From: Peronospora farinosa
Taxonomy: Eukaryota; Oomycota; Peronosporomycetes; Peronosporales; Peronosporaceae
Length of the DNA: 64,000 nt
Reading direction: 5' to 3'
NCBI GenBank assembly: GCA_947646735.1
Contig: CANTFK010000992.1
Location: forward strand, 62,001 to 126,000
Part shown: positions 52,523 to 61,677 of the stretch, in pieces
Position numbering within the stretch: position 1 is the first letter of the stretch
How the letters are laid out: every line of letters starts with the position of its first letter
The notes under the pieces: generated by a model
The model's database searches: none
What the model was told of the DNA's origin: nothing
The model's input: only the letters and a program-made list of their open reading frames with translations
Translations under genes and position numbers: made by a program

Positions 52523-55500
52523 CTAGTCCCAATCGTCATCCGAGTCCGACTCTGCGTTTGATGCTGTCTCCTCATATTCCACGTGGATACGCCGCATTGC
52601 CATAGCATTTGTGATAGCTTCGTTAATGGAACCTGGTTGCGTGAGGGAAGGCGGTGGTGGTAGCGGAGGTTTTACAGTGGCCGATGCACCTATAGACGAG
52701 CTGCTATCTGCCAATTCTCCAGTACTTTTCTTCAGCTCAGCGCCCTGCCGGATTGCGGCAAGCAGATCGCCACGACCGCCTGCAAACGGATTCGGGCGTC
52801 CAGGAGGAAGGCCCGACACAACCGGCTTTGGAGACTCTGTAAGAGGAAAAGCAAAGCTTGCCCGAGAACTCGCTCGAGAGCTCAATCGCGAACGTGATCC
52901 TCTCTTCTTACCTTCTCCAGGAACCGAAGTGATATTACTGCTCGACAGCTCCGACATTATCGAATTCCTCCGCTGAGTTGACGATGCTGCAGATGTGCGC
53001 CGATGTGGCTTTCCTGAAGTCTTTGGAGTGTCCACCGACGAGTCAGACTCTGGGTCGGAATCAGAGTCGTTCAAGCCAAAAAGCCCCTTGGATTCCCTCC
53101 GTTTAGCACTTTGGACAGGAGGACTTACGAGTCGAGACAAAGAAGCGGGTGGTACTCGCTCCTGTCTTGACACCGGTGCAGCTGGACTCCTCTGAGGTCG
53201 ATCATCGGGAGGGGTGGTACTTGCTGGACTTCTGTTAGTCTTTTGATCGTTCATCAATGCTCGCGCAAAGCCACCATCAATATGATATTCAAAATGGAAC
53301 CGCTCACTCGATAACACCTCAGGTAATGCAACCAACTGTTGCAAGTACAAGCGAAACTCTTGCGCACGCTTTTCCATGTTCTCGGGTTTCGTGTTGTTGC
53401 GCAAGCGATGCTTTGAAGGAAACTTCGGCAACGTGATCCCCGGAAAAGCCGATGCCAACCGCGTGTGTATTTCTTCAAACTCCGAGTACGTAAATGAAAA
53501 GCTGTGCTCCAAGTTCCCGAACTGAAGCGTAAACGTGAATACGCCGACTGACTTTTTGCCCTCGGTGCGCAGTGCCGACGTCATGAACAGCACAACAACA
53601 CTCGGTCCTGCACCACCGGCTCCGACGTTATTTGTAGTGACATTACGTAGGCTTGAGACTGCAGTATTGCGTGGCTGTGCAAAGAATGACGTTTCTGCTC
53701 ACAAGAAAATTAACATATGAATCAGATTGACATCAAATGAGGACCAAGACAAGAATATGCAGCTGGTACCGTTGTCGGATTCGGAGTCACTTGATAGATC
53801 CGCATCGCTGTTCAGAGATGGCTCAGAATTAGCCTTCTTCTCTGCTTTCGAGCGTGCGTCCACACGCAAATCACTCGAACGTATACTATTTGAAGCATGA
53901 GAAGTGCTGTTCGCCGCCTTGCGCTGTCGCACACCCGCACCAAACAAACCAGTGTCCATTCCTTCATCTTCATCGCTGCTACTGTCATCAAAAAGTCCCC
54001 TGCGACTTGAATTGGATGTTGTCTTGACTGTGAACGTTGCCTCTTGCGCGCCATTACTGCTCATTGCTTTCTTCAGTATCTCTTTTCCCTCAGCACTGAG
54101 CTGAGAGTTACGTTTTCGATCGCGCACACTGCCGTTGACTCTGGTGCTTGCTGCCGGACTTGCAGCACTGTTGGCAACGCTCACTTCTTCAACCGTATCA
54201 GCACGATTGCGGCGAATTGCAGCAAGACTTGAAGCAAACGCATTTGCCATCGAAGGTTCCAAGGTACGAGGACCGCTGCTGCTATCCGATCGGTTGTGAT
54301 TTGTTCTTGACTTTCGTTCGGGTATTGCAAACGACGCAGTCCTTATCGGACTTCTAGTCGACCCAAACGAGTCTCGTCGGTAGCTTGAGCGAGAAGCTTG
54401 TGACGCAGATTTTGGCCTTCCGCCACCTAAAATGGCTGCCAAATTGCTCTGAATATTCTCTCTGCCATTTTCCACCGGTGCAAGACGGCTCCTACTTTGC
54501 GAGAATGAAGACTGAGATGCCACAGGATCTTCGTCCCGATCGAAAGCGAAAGAGTCGAACGATGAACTGCGCAAACTGCTGCTGGATCTTGAAAGATGAG
54601 ACTCTCGATCGTTAAAGCTCTGGCGGTCAAAGAGTGGAGGTGGAGGTGGTGGCGGCAGAATGGTTATCGACGTTCTGGAAGACATCGAAACTCGAGAGCT
54701 ACTCGCAGACCAGCGTGGCGGCGTAGGAGGCACGTTGCACGTACCACCATCATACCTGGATCCTGCGGCAGACGAAACAGAAGAAAGCCGTGACGACATC
54801 GATGTGCTGTCCGACACATCGCTTCCAGAAGAACCCAGGCGCATTGAGGCATCGTTGTGTACAACTCCACCGACTTCAAAAACTGTTCACAAGAAAACAA
54901 TATATAAGAATCCACCGTCAAGCTCCGATACTCTAATTCCACAAGTCAAGACATGTATACTCACACTGTCCAGGAGGAGGAAGTTCCACACGAACTTTAG
55001 TTTTCTGTTCCACAATCTTTCCATACAGTGGCTGGACATTATCCGTCTTGCCACCCGCCGCTTCTTCCATCCGTCGTCGATACGCTGCTTTATTCACTCT
55101 CCCAGTCGTTGGTGCTTGTCGACGTTGCCATCTCAATTTTCGTTTTTCCAGCATTCTGGCCGTATCATCATCAAGTGACCCGAGTCCGTCCACTCGTTCC
55201 AATGGCGTCATATTGTTAATCTCTTCTTCTCTCGCCAACAGTCGGTCCTGCTCTTCCTTTATCATCTTGGCTTTCTTTTCCTTCCATTTCCGTATTTTCT
55301 CCTCTCTCTCTTCCTGCATCCGTTTCTCCTCCTTCTTTACCCGACGTCGTTCACGTCGAACTTCTTCCCCCACTGCACTCTGTGGATCCAACACCGCTAC
55401 AACACCATAAACACATAAAAACTCTCAATCATTATACAATAACCTCGTCGTATTCGTAACACACTTACCCATAAAACCACGACACCATTTTTCAAGATCG

Positions 55501-55838
55501 ATCCGATTAAAAGCTGCTAAATGCATTCGTGATTTCATATGACGCTCGACTTTCAGCTCAAGACCGTATGAATCAGCCGTTAATAATCCATCTCCATCCC
55601 ATCCTGCAAACCCTTGAAGGTAAACCGATTGTATCTTGTTCCGTGTCGCAGGATCGCTCTCGTTAAAGAAGTCGAGCTTTCGATTCATTGTAAGCACAAC
55701 GTACAATTCTTCGAGGTTTGTACGATTATCAGTCGTTCTTGTTGCTCTTGTTAGTGTCGGATGATGAGTCTGGACCTTTGTGTCATCGCGTTTGTAGAGT
55801 AGAAACCCCTCTTGTACGATCCAGGACCCACTGCCCAT
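52523..55838 (-). CDS. PH-PX protein with a C-terminal WH2-central-acidic tail (4 exons)
   Basis: Exons (minus): 55838-55469, 55396-54965, 54882-53770, 53694-52523. The introns are 72, 82 and 75 bp, all phase 1 and GT-AG; 1028 aa. An N-terminal PH domain (about 6-118: EGFLLYKRD, EELYVVLTMNRKLDFF, closing helix LEKWCRGF) is followed by a charged coiled coil (about 130-190). A Ser/Arg-rich low-complexity region with the profilin/SH3-type track ILPPPPPPP comes next, then a PX domain (about 688-778: FSFTYSEFEEIHTRLASAF, HRLRNNTKPENMEKRAQEF). The tail has a WH2 actin-binding motif (RGDLLAAIRQGAELKKS, 946-962), KPPLPPPPS, an amphipathic segment (ITNAMAMRRIHVEYEE) and the acidic end ESDSDDDWD. WH2 + central + acidic-Trp is the VCA module by which WASP-family proteins activate Arp2/3. 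A role linking phosphoinositide membranes to actin is inferred. Without splicing it would be mistaken for four proteins. Confidence 0.85.
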
Positions 55839-56049
55839 TTAATTGTCGTGTGAAGACTGGAATTTCTAGTATGGAATAAAATTAATTAATAGGCGCAATG
55901 AAGGACAAGGTGTCCAAAGACAAGTGTCTCGTTTTTTGAAAACACGGATGCTATAGTGAAAGCCAGTGACAAAAATTTGAAAAACATGTGGGACATTCGG
56001 ATTTCTGTTCGTTCATTGCTGAACCAAGAGGTATGGGCGGAACTTTATG
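55839..56049. promoter_or_regulatory. Promoter interval of the PH-PX-VCA gene
   Basis: Only 211 bp separate the ATG at 55838 from the COMMD4 stop codon upstream on the same strand. The promoter must be within it or overlap the COMMD4 3' end. No TATA box is evident. Confidence 0.4.
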
Positions 56050-57018
56050 TCAATGGAGGTACTTGACACTGCGAACCAGTGACTGTGCTTGATTGAGTTC
56101 TTCATACAGGGCTAAAAACTTGGATTTACTCATGTCGAAACGCAGTTCAGCCGTTGTTGGTATTCTTGTCATCATGTCGCATTCCAGTACCGGCTGATCT
56201 AGTTTCAAGTTCAGCATCACCTTTGATGCAGTCTCGACTTTCCATTCGACCTTTTCGACATTTGGAAACTGTAACAAACCACAATGAGACAATAGACAAG
56301 TTTGTGTACAGTGTCAGGAATGCACAAGACGAACCCAAAAGCATTGAGCACGTTGTTGGTCTTGGATACGAAGACGTAGCTCCTCGTAACTCTGTGCAAT
56401 GGCTTCAGCAGCTGCTTCATGCATACCCAGTTGCTGCAATTCCTCAACGAGATCTCTGCCTTCTGTATCATATTTAGCAGCCTGCATCAGTATGAAACGT
56501 AGAGCAGCAAGTACAGCCTGACAATAACAACCGAATCTCACACGTCAGTTGTGGTTTCATTACATGTCAGACTACAAGTTTCCAGACCTTCCTATCTTGC
56601 ACTTCTTCAAATAGTAAATGTGCATGATCCAGCTCCTGTTGGCAAAAATCTTGTAGTAAACTCTTAAGTCTCCATGTTCCGAGTCACTCACTAGACTCAC
56701 GTACCTGCACTGTAATATCGACCCCAATAGCTTGACACATCATGACGAGATCACTAGGTGTCTGTGAAACAAATTACCAAACAACCCGTCGATCAGGCAC
56801 CAAATAATAGACAATAGTTCTCATTTCATAAAGATAATCACACCACTTTCTCGGTCCCCGATAGCAGTGGCACCTCTGCCAAGAGCCAGTCAGGCGGCTC
56901 CAAACCTCCACAAAATCGAAATTTCTACACCATAATCAAAGTAAATAAGTGTCACGTAAAGCTTAATACGTCTCCATGCGAGATCTAGCTAGTTGTCATT
57001 ATTCCACATACGCACCAT
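56050..57018 (-). CDS. COMMD4: COMM domain-containing protein 4 (6 exons)
   Basis: Exons (minus): 57018-57016 (the ATG alone), 56924-56844, 56761-56705, 56635-56588, 56517-56335, 56268-56050; about 196 aa (human COMMD4 is 199). The N terminus (KFRFCGGLEPPDWLLAEV) matches the COMMD4 start, which helped fix the one-codon first exon: ATG is followed directly by donor GTGCGT, and exon 2 begins in frame after GTGTAG. The helical N domain contains AVLAALRFILMQAAKY and LVEELQQLGM. The C-terminal COMM domain reads VEKVEWKVETASKVML ... LRFDMSKSKFLALYEELNQAQ. COMMD proteins assemble in the Commander complex for endosomal recycling. The donor of exon 5 is uncertain (56334 or 56325, three residues different), as is that of exon 2 (one residue). 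Confidence 0.85.
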
Positions 57019-57122
57019 TTCCTCGCTTCTCAGAACTGATTCTGGTCAGAAAATGCTAATTGGTGGATCCTTTAAAGGACAAATGTGACCGTCATTTAGT
57101 GACGCACGCGTAAAGCATCGTA

Positions 57123-57350
57123 ATGAAGCGTTTAGCAGCAATAACGTTAGCAAGTACACTATTGTTGTCTAGTACAAGCACGCTGGTAGCTCTTAATGGT
57201 CTTCAGACGGCCTTCTTGGACGAATCCTGCGTCAGGTGAGACCGACATTTCTGCACTAGGCACACCCTTTTGATGCGTGATGAGACGTACTACTACAATT
57301 TTGATGAGAGACCGGAGAATGAGGTCGATCTCGACAGCTTAGGCGAATGA
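57123..57350 (+). pseudogene. Secreted-peptide relic or short spliced secreted gene
   Basis: ATG at 57123 opens MKRLAAITLASTLLLSST, a clear signal peptide (basic start, hydrophobic core, cleavage likely after LVA). It continues LNGLQTAFLDESCVR to an in-frame TGA at 57237-57239. The same frame then runs on for 36 more codons (RHTLLMRDETYYYNF, DERPENEVDLDSLGE) to TGA 57348-57350. The internal stop lies in CAG|GTGAGA, a strong splice-donor consensus, so an intron starting at 57236 is the alternative; no convincing partner exon was found. Size and charge fit small oomycete secreted effectors, but no RxLR, CRN or elicitin motif is present. Confidence 0.35.
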
Positions 57351-58950
57351 TCGGGGTATCTCTAATGCAGACATCGATCGGCAAAAACCGGTTGCTAATG
57401 AATCCTAACTGTCACCTCTTGCGACAATTTGCTGTCCAATAGTCTACGTATCGTCAGTGCTGCATCTTTCCCGTGCTGCTCAACGAATTACTTTCCAAGC
57501 AGCAATCTATCGCCGCTATTTACTCTGCGATTTCCTCTAGTGATATGATGAAGCGGATGGAAAAGCCTGAAAGCGCAAGAGGCTGTTGGCGACAGTTTCG
57601 ATATAGGGATCTTGAAGAAGAGGTGGGCGTTAGCTGGAACCTAACGGCGCAATTGCGTTCACCATATTCAATCAGATTTTCCACAATTTGATAAAGGTGC
57701 CATTACGTAAGTGAAAACGGATGACCACTCATGGGCGGTAATACATGACAACCTGACTCATCTTACAAACGTTTTTCAACCGTCATTCTCGTTGAAATAT
57801 TGGTGGAGTTAATAGCGACAACAGGAAGGAAGAAATACAGGGGAATGCGATCAAAAATTAGCAATACCCTCGTTGCCCATTCCAAATGTACACTAACTTT
57901 AGGCCATAGGTAAAGGTAGTAGTATAACATAACACTTGATCGAAAGAATGGCTTTTCACCAAGCGGAATATTCTGCGCTTGACGATTTCCGGAGGGAATA
58001 AGCGAGGAAAGACGTGAACTAGTTCGGACCAATCCCGTGCTGTGTTATTAAAAAAAAGATCCGCCATATGTTGGTAAAATCGCGCATGTTTATAGGAATC
58101 CTGGTATAAGATTAAAATAGATTTATTTGCGCTTATTGCAGTTAGGTATGACTCGAGAGCAACCAACGTAAGCAGATAAAATTTATGCGTGATAATGGTG
58201 GTAGTGAGGCTATGGAGCAAGCTCGAGAATAATGATACATATGCGGATCACGCATTTATGACGAGGCCTCATCTCGATGCCCTTGTTTCTCGCAGTATGT
58301 GCTGAACAATTTCTTCTACCCATGGCTCCATTTCAACGGTAGTGTTACTGTTTTAGCTGACTATTTTACGCATGCAGCTTACTCGACCAGCAGAGATTGG
58401 CACGAGCTGAAAGAGTTTTCTTATCACAGAACCACCTATATGTCATTGTTCGTCGCTGTCGTCAACTACGAGCATTCTCTTTCGTTCTATGCAGTATATA
58501 CCAATAGCTAGATCCTTCTTCTTTTCAGTCTGACCAACGCCCCAAAGAATTTAAATCAATATCACTCTGACCCGTCACTCCGTTCGTTTTACCAGCCAAC
58601 TGTTATCAGAGCCGTTTTGGAATCAAATTTTCATTGTAGTGGATCCTGTCGCATGGTCTATTTTTCACGTGGTGGTTTCTATTACCTGGTATATAAAAAG
58701 CTAAACTTTCAGTAGGAGTCAGTAGAAATTGGTGCGGAACATTAGTGCATTTCCTCGAATATTAACGACTCTGAGAGGGTTTTCCACGAATCCCTCTCGA
58801 AGTCGCTACGGCTCTACAAGTGTCGGTTTTACTCATTCAAGTTGACCTCTTCTATGAATGAACCCATTTCTAACTACCCCGATTTTTGGTTTGTGTCATT
58901 TTGCTCACAATTGTAAAAGTCCAGTCGCGAGAAGACCCATTTGTATCAAA
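57351..58950. other. A+T-rich intergenic region with promoter of the FG-module gene
   Basis: No supportable gene. ORFs at 57473-57691 (+), 57858-58220 (-) and 58299-58511 (+) show no domain. Upstream of the next gene are a TATA-like tatataaaaa (58690-58699) and two TCATT-type sequences resembling the oomycete initiator (about 58832 and 58897). Confidence 0.4.
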
Positions 58951-61177
58951 ATGGTCGGAACCATGAAAGAAGAACATGTGAAACCCAAACGTGGGAGTTT
59001 CATTGCTCTTGGTGGCATTCTCCCTAAAGTTCCCATGTATCGTAAAGACAAGAGTGATAAATCGGAGGAACAAGAAGAAGTTGAGGAAGAGCCAGTGCAG
59101 GAGGACAAGGAGCACGATAAACAAGTTGATCAAGCAGGAGAATTGCCAGATTTTCTGGGCGAACGTCACTCTCTTGACGATGTTGCACCAACCCCTTCAG
59201 CTGCATCGATAGCTGTAGCTGCTATTCGTCGTCGTGGGATGTCTATTGAACAGACCGCCACGTCACTTTATCGTCGTATGAGTGTACGTCAGAATTCGGC
59301 TCCTGAGCCTGTGGAAGAGATGACAACGTCACTTACAGAAGACAATGACAGTCCTTTGTCTTTATCATCTGATCCAGACTATAAATATCGACGGGGGATG
59401 TGTGTAGCCACGACGTTTGGCACTGGAACTGTCGTAGACGTCCGTCTGGATGATAGTTTATATGTGGTGCAATTAGTCCCTAAAAGTATCGCCTATTTGC
59501 AAGAAGAGAGTATCATTCGAGAAGTGAAAAGTATTGTGGGAGAGCGAGTCAAGACGCGATGGGGAATGGCTACGGTGGAGCAATACTATGTCGAGGAAGA
59601 CATGTACAGTATCGCTCTTGATTGGCGATGGGATGATGAACATGTGTGGCGTATGAAGGCCACGACGAAAAAGTTTGAGAAGGTTTATTCACGTGGAACA
59701 CTCATTCAAAACACTAAGAACCGCTTGTTTGAAGGCTACAGCTCGTTACGGGAGAGTGTGGGCTCGAAGCTTAACACGACAACCATGAGGTAGATAGCCT
59801 CTTTGCTTTATTTGTTGCTTGGGCTTGTATTTTATATATATTTGTAGACTGTCTCTCATGCTGTTTTGTGCTTTGTGTGTGTGTGTGTCTTTTTCATTGG
59901 GACTAATTTTTGTGAAACAGCTTTGGAGTGAACACCAAGAATGACACGTTGGAGCAGGCAGATCTTGGCAAGGTACATACACCGTTTGGTGTTTGCACGG
60001 TGCTGGAACTGCGATCGGATAAGTTATTTGTAGTCAAGACACCCTGCGGTGCCACGGCCTATTTGAGCGCAGATTCGGTGCGGATGCTAGAACGACGGAC
60101 GCATTTTGCCAGTGGAGATCGTGTCGACACGCCATTTGGACCTGGACTTATTGTGCATTTCCGTGAAGATGACGAGATGTACGCGGTGGAGCTAGAAGTG
60201 TCGTCGTCACTTGCTGGTCAATCGCCATTACTCTTCATTAGCGACGTTCATGCCGAAAGTAACCTGACGCTTGCACCGGCGGCCGCTAATACGCGCCTGT
60301 CTTCGATTCTAAGCCTCACGCGTACGTCCATGATAAATGCCGGTGAAAGAATGCGCAGCGCGTCTGTTGCTGCTGGTGGTCTTCCCACGCTTCCAGCCAA
60401 TTTGCCTGCATTGCCGGGCAATCTTCCTACGCTCTCGAGCGTCAAGGCCAAGGTGTCTACCATAGCAACGATTAAGATGGCCCCGTACGCTACATCTGTC
60501 TAGAATGCTTGAATAATTGTGCTTTCGAATGACTTTTTGTTGCCTTGCTGTACAGGAAAACCAAATTCCACAAGGGCGAGCGTGTGCTGACCATATTTGG
60601 GTCTGGATTTGTTGTGGAAGTCCGTCCACCAGACAAGATCTACCATGTTAATTTGCGCCGGCTTCAGTGCTCGGGTTATTTCCACGAGGCAAACCTTACG
60701 CGATTCCCATACGAACGCGTTACGCACTTTGTGGTTGATGGCCGCACAGTTCCAGCACCGTCTATTCCGAAGAATGCGAGTGGTTACAAGCGTCGCGCTG
60801 TGATCACCGCGGCAATCAAGTCGGCTCGGGAAAGCTACCTTGAACCGAACGTGCCTTCGAAGCCCGAGGAGTCCAAGGTGAAGCCTGAGGGGCAAGCAAG
60901 CGCCATGGCGGCTGCTGAAGCAGCTGTCACCGTGGACACCGCTGCTGCCACCACCGCCCCAGCTGTCACCGTGGACACCGCTGCTGCCACCACCGCCCCA
61001 GCTGTCACCGTGGACACAGTTGCTGCCACCACCACCGCAGCTGTCACCGTGGACACAGTTGCTGCCACCACCGCCCCAGCTGTCACCGTGGACACAGTTG
61101 CTGCCACCACCACCGCAGCTGTCACCGTGGACACAGTTGCTGCTGCCACCGCCCCAGCTGTCCCGGTTGCGGAATAA
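58951..61177 (+). CDS. Protein with five repeated SH3-like FG modules (3 exons)
   Basis: Exons: 58951-59789, 59921-60484, 60556-61177. The introns are 131 and 71 bp, both phase 2; 674 aa. The first intron holds a GT microsatellite. An acidic N-terminal region is followed by five modules of about 35-45 residues with the pattern G-x-x-V-x-T-x-[FW]-G-x-[GA]-x-V and a following beta-rich D-x-x-Y-x-V-x-L: GMCVATTFGTGTVVDV, GERVKTRWGMATVEQY, LGKVHTPFGVCTVLEL, GDRVDTPFGPGLIVHF and GERVLTIFGSGFVVEV. A small beta-barrel fold is inferred; I know no function. The same pattern occurs once in the SIN3 protein here. The C terminus is a 13-residue tandem repeat rich in Ala/Thr/Val. An upstream in-frame ATG (58858) would add 31 residues; 58951 is preferred for its better start context and an initiator-like TCATTTT 54 bp before it. 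Confidence 0.75.
60923..61156 (+). repeat. 39 bp coding minisatellite, six copies
   Basis: Unit beginning gctgtcaccgtggacac; it encodes AVTVDTAAATTAP or AVTVDTVAATTTA variants. 39 is a multiple of 3, so copy-number change keeps the frame. The opposite strand is also open through the repeat, which gives a spurious Gly/Ser/Cys-rich ORF. Confidence 0.9.
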
Positions 61178-61677
61178 AGCGTCAAGTCTGAAAGACTTCA
61201 TTAACACAACCAAAGTGTGCGTGGCATGGCTCCACTCGCCACTGTCGTGCAGGGCAATCATAGTAGTTTCAGTTCACGATCAAATCTGTATAATGGAGCC
61301 TCGTTTGTCTTTCTTTTTGTTACCGTTGAGCATGTAAAAGATGCTTGCAAGTCCAGCTTCGTTATGACTGACGAGTTGATCAGCTTCTCATGTAACAGTC
61401 TTCCAGTATTGCATCCCTTGATGACACTAATCTACTTCAAGCGATATTATATGAACTTGCTCTCGCTCGTCTTGAAACATATGAGTAGCACTAGCAATAT
61501 CGCAGCAGCTGTCATCATTTGGGCGTACTGAATTAGCCATCATACCCATGTACAAGAAAGTCGACCCCACTGCAAATTTATGCTGGTTGAAAGGTAAAAA
61601 TATAGTTAAGTACAGGTCAAGATGCGTTTCCATTTGGTGTATGGTACATAACGTACATACACTATATCCCACGTATC
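61178..61677. other. Intergenic region, no gene seen
   Basis: 500 bp between the FG-module stop and the GILT start, on the same strand. It presumably holds a 3' UTR and the GILT promoter. A GTACATAACGTACATAC direct/inverted patch lies about 15-35 bp before the ATG. Confidence 0.4.

Noticed and set aside
53699..54844. Separate Ser-rich protein, and separate PH and PX proteins at 52523-55838
   Set aside because: Each piece ends at consensus splice sites, and all joins share phase 1, so one spliced gene explains them better.
57858..58220. 120-codon minus-strand ORF
   Set aside because: A+T-rich region, no motif, no splice context and no neighbour support.
60500..61261. 253-codon minus-strand Gly/Ser/Cys-rich ORF
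   Set aside because: Antisense to the 39 bp minisatellite and FG-module exon; its repeats are only the complement of the coding repeat.
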